Positions 23,601 through 32,747 of a stretch of DNA of 64,000 nucleotides are shown piece by piece. Below the pieces are notes generated by a model. That model was not told the DNA's origin, did not search any database, and saw only the letters and a program-made list of their open reading frames with translations. Each line of letters begins with the position of its first letter. Within the stretch, counting starts at the first letter, position 1. Origin of the DNA: Semisulcospira habei (Eukaryota; Mollusca; Gastropoda; Semisulcospiridae); NCBI GenBank assembly GCA_036245525.1, contig BTPG01000006.1, forward strand, positions 74,196,727 through 74,260,726. The letters run 5' to 3'. The position numbers and the translations under genes are program-made.

Positions 23601-26600
23601 CATATTGTTACCAGACATATCTTCATCCATATAGCCCTGGATCACAACAGAACTTTGATTGACCATGATACAGTAGAACCTCCAATGAACATTTACCCGT
23701 GTTGCCACACACACACACCCCCACCACCCCCACACACCCACCCACCCTTGAAGCAGGCGACTTAAGAGGCTTGATGGAAATGGACGCACGGATAGGAGCA
23801 TATTGATGAGCCATCACCCAAATAAGACCTCATCTGTGAAGCATGATACATGTACTGGTGGCGCAAATGCTTCATTATCGTCCGTGTTGAAAGAGAAACA
23901 ATGTGTTAGTGTGTACTTGTGAGGGAGGGAGAAAGAGCGGTGCACATCGGTATGTGTTGCTGCCATGTTCTGATCTAAACAAATGGGAAAGGAGACAGCA
24001 GTGTAGGGAAGGGGTGGCACATAGGCCTACACGAGCTGGAATCACTGTATTGTCCTGATATTAAAAAGTGATAATTACTGGAGGCAAAATGTGTTGCACT
24101 TCATTTCCTATTTGTTACCATTTTTCCCTCTAATAAGCACCTGCATGGAATCATTAGTACTGGCCATTCACCGTTTGTAGAAGCTGGCAAGTCTCGTTTC
24201 AGTGATGACTGGCTGCCATGGATTCATTTTGATGCTGCAATTTAGATCCATGGAATGCATAGACCTCTTGAAGATGCAAATGTTCTACACATGCATCAGT
24301 CTCCTAAAATTACAAACATAAAGATGCGTATACAGTGGAGTCCGCTAACACAAATTTCTGGGGACACGGAAAATCACTTCGTGTTAAACGTATTTCGTGT
24401 TAACAAATATGGCCTCAAAACTAATCACGGCCCTCAAGAAGAAAGTGTGTAGGAGATGTGTGCGTGAATGAGTACGAGCTTAAAAGTGCACATTATCGTA
24501 CTTTATATGTATACCTTCAGCTCGCTGGGAAAACAGAAGGAAACGTGTACAGCTCGCGTATTTAATGTAAAATCCGTCAGGTAAAATCCATAGTAAGTTA
24601 CAATCCATAAGGTAAAAGCAACACAAGCTGAAGTGCAATCCCGCATCGGTAAAAGGGTTGTGTTGGTACACGAATGATGCAACATAAATACAGTTCAGAA
24701 ACGCTAGCCAATTAGAAGACTGATTACAAACAGCCGAAGGCTATTCAGCCAATCACAGACTAGAGCTCGCTCTGATCTGTCATGTGTGCTACAGCGCGAG
24801 AGTGACATGTGAATTGGTTTTCGGTGAATGGAATCTGTGTTCGTGTTAAACAGGTGAATAATAGTGAAATTGCCCTGGTTGGGAACCGAAACCAGCTTCG
24901 TGTAAATCGAAATTTCCTGTTAAGCATTTCGTGTTATCAGTGAAATTTTAATACAGAATAAGAAGGCCGTCGGCCGGGAACGCAAAAACGGTTCGTGTTG
25001 GCCGGAAATTCGTGTAAAGCGAATTCGTGTTAACTGGACTCCACTGTATGTAGGCACTAGATTCTCAGGATCCCCTACAGTCTGCAGGGGTGCATGAGCC
25101 GGAATGTTAGTCCACAGGCCTACAAGTCATCGCAGCACTGTTCTAATACACACGAGAGAGCCAAGATGGATTTGTTGGCACACACAATGCCACCACGAGT
25201 GTTGATACACGTGCGCTCTCAATTCTCATGATCCCCTTCTTCTGCATGAGAGTTTCTGTCAAGTCGGCGCCCAGAGGGAAAGAGCTGTAAATTTTTGGTC
25301 ACCTCGGTGGAACGTGACCACACAGCAAATTAACTTGAAAAGGAGATGTGGACATGGTTGAATAGATAGGTTGTGGTTGAATAGATAGGGCAACATTTGT
25401 TACGGACTTCTTGGACAGCTGGTGAGCCAATGGCACATCTGTCATGTCATGACACGACTGCTGGGCTTTGTGGCAGCTGGCAACGTGCTTGATGGCCGTA
25501 AAATTTGCCTCTGATACTCTGACCATTGGTCGCATTTAGCAGGCGACTGTAAAGTCAAGGTACTTTATATTTATATAGATAACATCATTTGTGAATGTGA
25601 CCATAAACAGCAGGTGACCGTAAAAAAGGGGTGACTGTTCATAGGACGTTCTGCTGTCAGACCTGCCTACTCTTACGATTTTGCCATATTTCTTACGAGT
25701 TTGGGTGTTTTTTTACGGTCTTCCGGTCATGTATCAATTTTCTACAGTAGCTTTTTACGGTATTTTGGGGTTTGTTTTGGCAAAAAGACAGTTTGATTGT
25801 GCCGTTTCTGCCGGTAGTAGTAAGCCTGATCCTGATTGGCTACTGTGTGCTGACCTATAATTTTGTCTAGCCAATTGGAAAGCGCGTCTTTTTGGAAGCA
25901 AGGTCTGCTGTCGCTTTAAATGCACGTGTTTACAAACATGGCAACATGCGTCCCATCGAGCGACAGTGACCCAGAATTTACAGCTATTTCGGAGTAAATT
26001 TGCAACAATCCAGTTTCCAAGTCAGAGGGAAGTGACATAAGTGTGTTTAGTGTGTATACTAGCGATCTGTCGGACTGGGATGACAAAGATACCAGAGTAT
26101 TTCTGCAGTGTTTACCGAGGCGACCACTGCAAGACGGCAGCGGCGATGCTATCTGGCATCAGCGGCCAATTTCAGACCCTGTTTTGCAGTCTTTCACGCG
26201 ATATGTGGGCCCAACAACTCCACTTGAGTTGGAAGCGACACCACTTGATTATTATTTCCCTGCAGAAATGTTCGAAACTTTCGCCCAACAGACGAACTTG
26301 GCGATCAATTTCAGTAGCAACGTCCGCCGACGAGATACGTGAACTTCGATTACCTGAAGGATTATCAGTGGATTGCCTGATCATCGTGATCACTAATGTA
26401 AAATTATCTCACTCCACTATCACACACATTCATATTTTCACACACTGACACATTTTTCAGTTTAATGTCTTTTGTTTGTCCTTTACAGATATAAAATAAT
26501 CAAGGTGCATTTTTTTTTCAGTTAATTTACCTGTAATTAATTACAGTAAATATTATAAACAGGTACCAAATTATACTCCACCACAACATGAAGTACTATC

Positions 26601-27474
26601 CATCCATATGTGAGCTAAGGAAAAAAAACAGACTTAAACATCTGTCTATTCCAAAAAGTTATAAACGCTTTGGTGAAGTAGCCCATTTTCTCAGTAATTT
26701 TCTTACTATCTTTTAGGTACAGCAGAATAAACAATGTTTGTTCTTATAGGTGATTAAGTTAACCAACCCCCCCCCCCCCCCTGTTGTTTGATTTTTGGCC
26801 CCTGGAAGCAAGGTTTATCGTCCAGTTGAACTATAATCTTACTGTCTCACAAATCTTACTGAGAGTTTTCCCAAATCTTCCTGACAACCACATGAACATG
26901 TAGGCAGGACTGTGCTGTAGTTCAAGGGTGGCATCAGAATAACTTGGCCTCAAGCTATTCCAGCACAACCCTTCAACTGCCATGGCCGATCAATCCTGGA
27001 CTGTTACATAATCGTCATGGAACTTTTAAAGTTGAGAATTTTCTTCTTAGGACTCATGTTAATGCTTGTTTGCTTACAGCTGGAGATAAGAAGTCAGATG
27101 TTGGTGCTGGCGCAGATCCATCCTTCCAGTTTGTGAGTAGCTGAAATGATTAACATTTTCTTCATTACGTTTTTGGAATCTGATATGATGTGTAAATTGA
27201 CAGGTTTCCGCCCAAATCTGTCCTGGGTCTTGCATTTCTAAGCTTACATAATTTTTCAGTGTGGTCTATGGTTTTGGACCTTTGGGGCTGCCTTTGGCTG
27301 TCGATAGTGCTTTTTTTTTTTTGCAATGAATGCTGCAGGAATAGGGTGGTTTAGATGCCATAGTCCAGAGGTTGACAGTCTCTTTCTGTGTTTCAGAGAG
27401 GAGGCTTTGGGCGAGGACGTGGTGGTGGTGGTGGTGGATTTGGCAGCGGACCTCCTTCACAATCTCAGCAGTGA
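11517..27474 (+). CDS. RPS10: Ribosomal protein S10 (eS10), five coding exons
   Basis: Joins 11517-11657, 17320-17497, 23047-23109, 27080-27132 and 27397-27474 into 170 codons plus stop, close to the roughly 165 residues of animal eS10. The protein is part of the small (40S) ribosomal subunit near the mRNA entry and head region. It begins [19 protein letters not shown], carries the conserved eS10 core ([20 protein letters not shown] and [14 protein letters not shown]), a basic proline-rich tail and a C-terminal RGGFGRGRG glycine-arginine segment. All junctions are GT-AG and in phase (0, 1, 1, 0). It is the only complete host gene in the window. Its 16 kb span is mostly mobile-element-filled intron. 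Confidence 0.97.
11960..13170. repeat. Cluster of recurring CTCGGTCGT-type motifs in RPS10 intron 1
   Basis: Words like TCTCGGTCGTTGCAC followed within about 10-20 bases by GGA(C/T)GCCA recur near 11997, 12331, 12520, 12748 and 12936. Inverted forms (ACGACCGAGA) occur near 12562 and 13152. The spacing is irregular, about 180-330 bp. The intervening sequence is AT-rich and does not align by eye, so this may be a worn array of a dispersed palindrome or pieces of one element. Confidence 0.4.
13626..13706. repeat. Left copy of a direct repeat flanking the L2 fragment
   Basis: Contains AGTATCTAGTGATGTGAAGC and CTCTGCAGTTCTATTT, repeated with changes at 14872-14937 on the other side of the LINE fragment. 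The repeat is about 65-80 bp, too long for a normal target duplication. Confidence 0.6.
13690..14812 (+). pseudogene. CR1/L2-type LINE reverse transcriptase, 3' fragment
   Basis: The frame shows [20 protein letters not shown] and the catalytic LYADDSQLL box, then after stops the C-terminal RT region ([53 protein letters not shown]). This order is typical of CR1/L2 LINEs. Stops lie at about 13911-13970 and a frame change follows about 14580. The N-terminal RT and endonuclease are absent. The end near GCGTTATAATTATTATAA resembles an AT-rich LINE tail. Confidence 0.85.
14872..14937. repeat. Right copy of the direct repeat flanking the L2 fragment
   Basis: AGTATCTAGTGCAGTCAAGC and CTTCTGCAGTTCTATTT match the copy at 13626-13706. 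The pair may be an older local tandem repeat into which the LINE fragment inserted, or an unequal duplication. Confidence 0.6.
14969..16968. mobile_element. Possible hAT-type non-autonomous element
   Basis: The ends are CAGCCCTGA at the left and the inverted TCAGGGCTG at the right, followed inside by AT-rich sequence with ACTAGCCAAA and ACTCGCCAAA words. CAGGGCTG-type ends are common in hAT transposons. The flanks share only TTCCT, not a clean 8-bp duplication. No transposase frame is visible in the 2 kb. A SINE-like copy is inserted at 15466. This is a weak call. Confidence 0.35.
15466..15843 (+). repeat. SINE-like element, copy 1
   Basis: Begins CCCACCCGGGTCTGCCCTGG and ends GGGACGATAAGCAATGTAC followed by an (ATCA)n tail. 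It is flanked by a 15-bp target duplication TTAAAATAAATTATC (15451-15465 and 15844-15858). It is about 378 bp with no coding capacity. It is the most diverged of four copies (others at 39662, 41678 and 49130). The 5' start forms a hairpin (CCCCACCC with GGGTGGGG). No tRNA-like A and B boxes were obvious. Confidence 0.88.
17320..17497 (+). CDS. RPS10: RPS10 coding exon 2
   Basis: Follows ACGTTTCAG and begins [12 protein letters not shown]. It holds the most conserved part of eS10 ([12 protein letters not shown]) and ends in RPKTG with a GTATGA donor, phase 1. An ORF reading through the donor stops 17 bases later, which supports the splice. Confidence 0.96.
17634..17757. repeat. 62-bp tandem duplication in RPS10 intron 2
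   Basis: GTTATTTGACATGATGATAG begins at 17634 and again at 17696. The two 62-base units differ at about two positions. The sequence ends with TTGCCATATGTAACAATAC in each unit. Confidence 0.9.
18498..19209 (+). mobile_element. Non-autonomous piggyBac-like element
   Basis: The element is bounded by TTAA at 18494-18497 and 19210-19213 with inverted ends CCCTCTTCTGCAT / ATGCAGAAGAGGG. A TTAA duplication and ends beginning CCC are diagnostic of piggyBac. Inside, near 18750-18880, a broken acidic frame ([19 protein letters not shown]) resembles the N-terminus of a piggyBac transposase, so it looks like a deleted copy rather than a random MITE. The left terminal motif is partly repeated at about 18540. 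Confidence 0.8.
19215..20030 (-). pseudogene. Non-LTR reverse transcriptase, C-terminal fragment
   Basis: On the - strand, broken frames give [18 protein letters not shown] and [13 protein letters not shown] segments near 19690-19820, then an open 116-codon stretch at 19231-19581 with [30 protein letters not shown] and [20 protein letters not shown]. This is the region after the RT palm in Rex1/jockey-like LINEs. The catalytic part is missing. The piggyBac-like element at 18498-19209 sits right at its 3' end. Confidence 0.75.
21596..22390 (-). pseudogene. Non-LTR reverse transcriptase, palm to C-terminus fragment
   Basis: Frames on the - strand show [13 protein letters not shown], then DKYADNTAQ at about 22255-22300, where the catalytic YADD reads [43 protein letters not shown] and a C-terminal [18 protein letters not shown] segment follow. 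One frameshift at about 21720 and stops near 22220 break it. It is related in style to the fragment at 19215-20030. Confidence 0.75.
22772..22845. repeat. Palindrome family A, worn copy
   Basis: Contains GTTAGTTCAAGGGCG, ATAGCTTGGCATGAGCACCA and AGCTATACTGGCA, the two arms of a palindrome shared with copies at 26914, 40751, 45954, 46361, 47779 and 59449. Confidence 0.65.
23047..23109 (+). CDS. RPS10: RPS10 coding exon 3
   Basis: A 63-base exon between TTTTCCAG and CCCC|GTAAGT, coding for [20 protein letters not shown]. It matches the proline- and arginine-rich linker of eS10 that contains the DREYRK motif. It enters and leaves in phase 1. Confidence 0.93.
23409..23486. repeat. Palindrome family B hairpin
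   Basis: Outer arms CTGCAAGAGA / TCTCTTGCAG and inner arms TGAGCCCCTG / AAGGGGCTCA fold into a hairpin of about 78 bases. Related structures, with CATGAGGATC and GCCTCTTG words, lie at 45709, 51062 and 58017. Confidence 0.7.
24333..25046. mobile_element. Tc1/mariner-type MITE (714 bp)
   Basis: The ends are CAGTGGAGTCCGCTAACAC and, inverted, GTGTTAACTGGACTCCACTG, flanked by TA at 24331-24332 and 25047-25048. A CAGTGGA-type end with TA duplication is usual for Tc1/mariner/pogo transposons. GTGTTAA and TTCGTG words recur near both ends. No transposase frame is present. Confidence 0.75.
25938..26342 (+). pseudogene. piggyBac-like transposase N-terminal fragment
   Basis: A single frame from ATG at 25938 with one in-frame TAA at about 25995. 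It starts [14 protein letters not shown], continues with an acidic stretch ([10 protein letters not shown]) and ends [17 protein letters not shown] and FETFAQQTN, the start of the piggyBac DDE domain (the QTN box). The catalytic domain is absent. No TTAA-flanked ends were found, so the element limits are unknown. Confidence 0.65.
26914..26996. repeat. Palindrome family A copy
   Basis: GTAGTTCAAGGGTGG at the left and AACCCTTCAACTGCCATGG at the right pair around AACTTGGCCTCAAGCTATT. It is moderately diverged from the other copies. Confidence 0.65.
27080..27132 (+). CDS. RPS10: RPS10 coding exon 4
   Basis: A 53-base exon between TTGCTTACAG and TTT|GTGAGT, coding for [17 protein letters not shown]. 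This is the spacer before the RGG tail, with the FQF motif conserved in eS10. Confidence 0.92.
27397..27474 (+). CDS. RPS10: RPS10 coding exon 5 (RGG tail and stop)
   Basis: After CTGTGTTTCAG the exon reads RGGFGRGRG, a run of glycines, then [10 protein letters not shown] and TGA. The glycine run is encoded by repeated GGT codons, as expected for an RGG-box tail. Confidence 0.94.
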   Translation, partial: RGGFGRGRGGGGGGFGSGPPSQSQQ

Positions 27475-27503
27475 AAATGTGTCTGTACAAATATTAGGGG
27501 ACA

Positions 27504-27509
27504 AATAAA
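27504..27509 (+). terminator. RPS10: Polyadenylation signal of RPS10
   Basis: AATAAA lies 30 bases after the stop codon of exon 5. A very short 3'UTR is usual for ribosomal protein genes. Confidence 0.8.
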
Positions 27510-27662
27510 AGGCTGGATACGTGATTCCTTTGTTAGGACTTTCTTTGTTACAGTCCGCATTATTAGTATGTGTATTAATGCCGAGTTGCAATGGAGAGGG
27601 TCACATGCCAATAATCAAGGTGCTCCACTAATAGCTTGCTTATTGGCTTGTGTTGTATTTAC

Positions 27663-27870
27663 CAGACCTGTTTACCATACACATTTGGCGTATTAAAGTA
27701 CACAATTTTGCTTTGGGGTACACATACATGTACACGTTTATACACAAAAATACACATTTTGGAGAAACTGACAACTCACTGGCTTGTGAATAAATACACA
27801 TGTGAGGTCCAAAGTACACAATTCGGCAGTTGAAAGTACACTGACTGCACCCAGGGGGTAAACAGGTCTG
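27663..27870. repeat. Short MITE with CAGACCTGTTTACC ends
   Basis: 208 bp with inverted ends CAGACCTGTTTACC / GGTAAACAGGTCTG, flanked by ATTTAC at both sides (27657-27662 and 27871-27876). The interior is rich in GTACAC and TACACA words. It lies just downstream of the RPS10 polyadenylation signal. A diverged inverted copy sits in the satellite at 4776-4976. Confidence 0.8.
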
Positions 27871-28400
27871 ATTTACCCTCTTCTATGCAACTCCAGCTCC
27901 CTGGAGAACCCTGTATAGTTGCTTGCACAAAATTTACACTCTCATGCAACTCTGTCCTGTGTCTGATAGCATTATCATGTCATATGGGCAGTTTTAAAAA
28001 GTTGAAGTTCTGCTATCCGAATGACAAGCTTTGAGGCAAATTTATGTTGACAGTATTGCATAGTCAGTTCTGCATACTTTCACAGTTACTAGCAACCCTC
28101 GGAAACTTGGCACTCAAGCATCTCAGTTTCCAACAAGGAGGCCAGGTGAGTAGATTGCCAACATGTAATGCAGTGCTCGCTGAAAAGCGGGCTTTTTAAA
28201 AAAAAAATGGCAGCAGACTGCAGTACACACTGTATAATGTAATGAAGCAGGAGTTGTACTGCTTGAACTATCATGATTAACCCACCTGAAACTGCTCTGA
28301 TGTTGCCTAACTAATCCTGCACGTCTCTCGGTCTTTACCTGTTCCGGCCAATCCATCTCCCGCAGTCTTCTCTTTCTCTAACCTTTTTCATTTTGTGTGA

Positions 28401-29317
28401 ATGTGTTACGATCCTCTTTGTGGTTCCCAAGCTGGGCAGAAAGTGGCGTCCCGTCATCGATCTCTCAGCCCTAAACAAGTTTATCGTGACCTTCTGCATG
28501 GAAACCGCCAGGACCCTCCGGGCCGCCGTGCAACCGATGGACTTCGCGGTCAGCCTGGACCTCTCCGATGCGTATCTCCATGTCCTCATGCACCCGGCCT
28601 CCAGGAGGTATCTCCGCTTCGCGTTCGATGGGGTGATCTACCAGTTTCAGGCCCTCCCGTTCGGTCTCAACCTCAGCCCGTGGGTTTTTACTCGTATAAT
28701 GGATGCTGTCGTCGCCAAGGCCAGGCAGTCGTCCAGTCCAATCTCCAACTACTTGGACGACCTCTTCCTGAGTAATCGGGAGACCGCCCTGAGGACGGGC
28801 AGAGATTCCCTGCTCCTGTTGCTGTCGCGTTTGGGGTTCCTGGTCAACACGGGCAAGTCGGACCTCGCCCCATCTCGCCGGTTTATTCATCTCGGCATGG
28901 AATTTACGACCGACCTCAACAGAGTGAGTTTGCCGGAGCCTCGGATCCACAAGCTAGCCTCCTTGGCCACCCAGGTAGCACAGGCGGAGTCGGTCCCCGC
29001 CAGAGTTTGGCTTTAACTGCTCGGCTTGATGAATGCAATGGCGGATCTCCTTCCCCTCGGTCGTCTTTACTCCTGGCCACTCCAACTACACCTCCTGCTT
29101 CATTGGCGTCCGTCCTCCGGCGACTTAGATGCCCCAGTGCATCTGCAGCGCTGGACGGACACCTCTTGGCTCGCTTCGGGAGTTCCTCTAGCCTCACCAC
29201 CCCCTCAGCTCTTGCTCTGCGTGGATGCAAGTCTCGCCGGCTGGGGTGCACACCTGCTACTGAGTTTCCTCTCGACATCCGGCCTCTGGTCTCCGGACCT
29301 AGCACAGACCTGTGCAC
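28401..29317 (+). pseudogene. DIRS-type reverse transcriptase and start of RNase H
   Basis: The frame shows FVVPKLGRKWRPVIDLSALN, SLDLSDAYLHVLMHP, ALPFGLNLSPWVFTRIMD and the catalytic box SNYLDDLFLS, all typical of DIRS retroelements. An in-frame TAA at about 29015 interrupts ARVWL/LLGLMNAMAD. The same frame then continues into the RNase H start CVDASLAGWGAHLL and stops where the hAT element enters at about 29318. The 5' end of the DIRS element is missing. The remainder resumes at 36360. Confidence 0.85.
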
Positions 29318-29532
29318 CATCCGTATTTTCCCGTATTTTATACGGACAGACATAAAAAATACGGAAATACGATTTTTTTCTAAGACAATCCGATTTTTGT
29401 GAAGGCAAAGTACAAAAGTCAATATATCGTCTGCTATGCAAGGGAGAGCAGCAAATTCGTTTTGTATTTCTGCCTCAAGTCATTGCGCATGCGTGGAGAT
29501 TCTTTTACAGCACGTTTTCCGGTAGTGCTTAA

Positions 29533-29975
29533 AATGGCAGAAAGTGCTGATTTTCAGCATTCTGATAATGAGGATCGAGAGCCATGTGCAAAGAAAAGAC
29601 GTTTGCAAACTTATCAAAGTGCTTACAGCAAAACTTGGCCTTTCCTTTCACAAAGTAAATAGAGTAGTTGCCATGTTTTTTGCAAAATCTGTGAAACGGA
29701 CATCTCAATCCGAAGCGGTGGAGGAAATGACATCGCACGTCATGTGAAATCTTCAAAGCACCAGTCAATCGAGGCAGCTAAGAAAAACAGTTGTATTCGT
29801 TTTTTTCATCGGCCTCAACTGTAAAAAACACGGAAGAAGATCAGCTTGCCATCACAAACGCTGAAGTCAAAATCTGTGAATTGATCGTGCATCATAATTT
29901 GTCATTGGCCTCTGCTGACACAATGGCACCAGGGTTTAAACAAATGTTTCCCCGACAGCAAGATTGCAGCAGCAG
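29533..29975 (+). pseudogene. hAT transposase exon 1 with BED zinc finger
   Basis: Starts MAESADFQHSDNEDRE, has an in-frame TAG at about 29660, then CKICETDISIRSGG and a H-x5-H pair (ARHVKSSKH): a BED-type zinc finger (C-x2-C, H-x5-H) that binds DNA ends. A 1-base shift at about 29790 leads into SSASTVKNTEEDQ, then AEVKICELIVHHNLSLASAD and FPDSKIAAA, conserved in hAT transposases. It ends in a donor GCAG|GTGAGT. The stop and the shift mean it is not functional. Confidence 0.8.
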
Positions 29976-30798
29976 GTGAGTCCACTGTAAAGTCAAGAGT
30001 GTGTGTGTGTAAACTAATTAATTAAAACTATATAATAAATAAATTAAATAAAAAATAAAATATAATTAATTCAAGTAAAGAATGCTTTACAAACAATAAT
30101 GAAATAAATATAATAATAATTTTATTATTTTCATTTTATTTCATGTAAATATTAATATATATTTTTTATTTTATTATTGATATTATATATATTAATTGAA
30201 GGATCTATGATCTGAAGATCTGCCAATTTTTTTTCTTTAACAATGTTTTGATACTTTACTGTTACAAGTTTATTTCCTTTTGTACTACAAGAATTAGCAG
30301 TCATCTTCACACAACACACACACACACATTATTCATGCTGTATTATTATTATTATTAACATTTCGATATGCCTAATCTTGACAGCAATTGACAATAATAA
30401 AGAATAACGCAGATAAACATAACAATCCTAGAACGCAATGACACAGGACAGAGAATTACTGACAAAAACAATTATTATGCAAGAAACATGATACAAGAAT
30501 TTACACAAAAAAACCCCACAAAAACAAACTCAGGAATAAGGTGATGCATGATGAAAATTGAAAATAGACCAAATTCTCTCTCTGTCTCTCTCTTTCTCTC
30601 TCATGTATGAATCTTTACTCTAAGCTCTATGATCTATCTATGAATATATGTATGAATTTATCTTTCCTCTCAGTTTTGTCTGATCCAACCATGTTTACTG
30701 TTTTCTTCCACCATGTGTATTTGTATTTACTCTGTGCTGTTTGTCAATTTCCAGATCACACTAAAAAAAAGTTTTGTTTTGTTTTTTGGCTTCAACAG
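29976..30798. other. Intron of the hAT transposase gene
   Basis: An 823-bp very AT-rich stretch with long runs of A/T, a CA repeat and a TCTC repeat near 30580. It is bounded by GTGAGT and TTCAACAG. Nothing else was recognised. Confidence 0.7.
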
Positions 30799-31447
30799 GT
30801 ATCAGGTGTGGAAGAAAAAAAGCAACAGCTCTAGTAAAAGCCCTTGCCAAAGATCAACAGCAAACCCTGACCAATAGAATGCAGACATCAGCATTTACTG
30901 TGTCAACTGATGGGAGTAATGTTGACAGCAGCAAACAATTTCCCATTGTAATCAGATCCATTGACATGGAGTCTGGTCTTGTTCACTCTGAACTGTTTTC
31001 CTTGCCAGTCTGCAGTGGATCTGCAATGGGTGAAAACATTTTCAAACTTTTGGATAATGAACTTACATCAAGAAACTTAGAGTGGAATAATTGCATGGCC
31101 CTTGGATCTGATAATGCTGCAGTGATGACTGGAAAAAAGAAGGGAGTGATTTCTTTCATCCGGAACAAAAACCAGGCTGTGTTCTTAGCAGGGTGTTGTC
31201 TACATCTTGTTCACATAGCAGCACACAAGGGAGCCAACTGTCTTCCAGACATTGCAGAAATTCTACAAGATGTTTTCTATTTCTTTCAAAAGAGTGTGAA
31301 ACGACAGCAAGAGTTTGCTCATCTGCAGGACCTGTTTGGCACTGACCAGAAGAGGATGCTTAAGCATGTGTGCTCTAGGTGGCTTAGTATTGGACGTTGC
31401 TTGGAGAGGCTGCTGCAGAACTGGGAGCCACTGAAAGCCTTCTTTAA
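30799..31447 (+). pseudogene. hAT transposase exon 2, part before the piggyBac insertion
   Basis: Follows acceptor TTCAACAG and joins exon 1 in phase. It is open for about 215 codons: STDGSNVDSSKQFPIVIR (first catalytic aspartate region), NCMALGSDNAAVMTGKKKG (second aspartate), AGCCLHLVHIAAHKG (CxxH box) and VCSRWLSIGRCLERLLQNW (the R-W box). These are the hAT catalytic core. The frame is cut at LKAFF by the TTAA of the piggyBac insertion. Confidence 0.85.
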
Positions 31448-31737
31448 CCCATATCCATCGGTATACTCCCGCGTGCGTACACACCCATTTCCGTCGGAAT
31501 ACACCGCCGCGCGTAGGCCCCCCTTTCCGACGGAATACTCCCCGACGCGTAGTTTAGGTGGTTCCCCTGTGTCCCTCGGTGTACACGTAAACCCCTACTT
31601 CCCATGACATCACTGCTTAGTGCTCTAAACGTCATCGAAATGTGAGCACTTTTCCCAGTTTGACCGCGAATTTGTCGGAAGTTGTAAGCCTTTGTTACGC
31701 TAATTTTCACCGCGTGTTTTGAGTGAATACATCGAGC

Positions 31738-32429
31738 ATGATGGCCGAGCCAGGTGAGAGAGACGATGTGAGTGATGGAAGTGATTTTGAATTAGATCTT
31801 GACGACGACGTATTAGGGGAAGATGAAGAGTTGGTGGCGATTCGAGATGTACGAGTGTACGACGAATTAAATGATTTAGCTCGTCAAATTTTCGGCGATA
31901 GCGAGGAAGACGACGACGATGATTTTGCTGGCTTTCAAGATGGCTGGCAACGCGACAATTTTCTTCCTCGTGTCAAAAGAAACTATCGGCGCCAGCAGGG
32001 ACTGAATGTCGCTCTTCCCCAGAATCCCAAAGCAGTGGATTATTTCCAGCTGTTTTGGGATCAGTCCATGTGGGACAGATTGGTGACAGAGACAAATCGT
32101 TATGCGGGGCAACAGCGTGCGGCGAATCCACCTCCGCCGAACGTAAGATGGTCGGAGGTCGATGAAGGAGACATGAAAACTTATCGCTCTCTGTCTCATG
32201 ATGGGGATAATTCGTCTCCCAACAAGGAATGATTATTGGAGAACCAAGGAAGACTGCTGGCTGGCACATACCAACTTTGGGAAGGCCATGTCACGCGACC
32301 GATTCGGTTCGATCTGGCGGTACCTTCACCTTCAAGACAGTGCCACACCTGTGCCAGGTGACAAGCTAACCAAGCTGCGATGGTTTATGAATCACTTGGT
32401 CAACAAGTACCAGACAGTGTACACGCCAG
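31738..32429 (+). pseudogene. piggyBac transposase exon 1 (one frameshift)
   Basis: Starts MMAEPGERDDVSDGSDFEL and has the acidic N-terminus usual for piggyBac. It then runs into the DDE-domain start (YFQLFWDQSMWDRLVTETNR). A single-base shift at about 32182 is needed to pass into LCLMMGIIRLPTRNDYW and the RDRFGSIWRYLHL box. It ends in TYTP-type context with donor CCAG|GTTTGT. An upstream in-frame GTG extends the frame 5 codons, but ATG at 31738 is preferred. Confidence 0.85.
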
Positions 32430-32747
32430 GTTTGTACCTTTTTATGTCTCAGACCCCCCCCCCCCCCCCCCCCTAACAAAACAAAAAAGAGATGTGCTTG
32501 ATATCCTGTTATTGAATCCAGTCACTCTTACATGAACTAAAGTTGTTGGTGTTTACATTTTTGACTCTGCTAGCGCCCTTCTCACTCTTTTTTTTGTTGT
32601 GAATTTGAATATTCTTCTTACATGGTATGGAGCCATTACTTGTAGGCTGAAAGATTTCTGTCAAGTGCTGTCTGTATATTTTATTTTTGTCTTCATCTTT
32701 TTCCAGTTGATTATGAAGTTAACAAATCTGTACTTTTATGTTTTCAG
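32430..32747. other. Intron of the piggyBac transposase gene
   Basis: A 318-bp intron between GTTTGT and TTTTCAG, with a run of 21 C at 32454-32474 and otherwise AT-rich. The reading phase is kept across it. Confidence 0.75.

Noticed and set aside
25299..25535. - strand ORF in RPS10 intron 3
   Set aside because: No domain and no copy elsewhere in the window.
28471..28950. 159-codon - strand ORF
   Set aside because: Opposite the DIRS reverse transcriptase, with charged low-complexity composition typical of a shadow frame.
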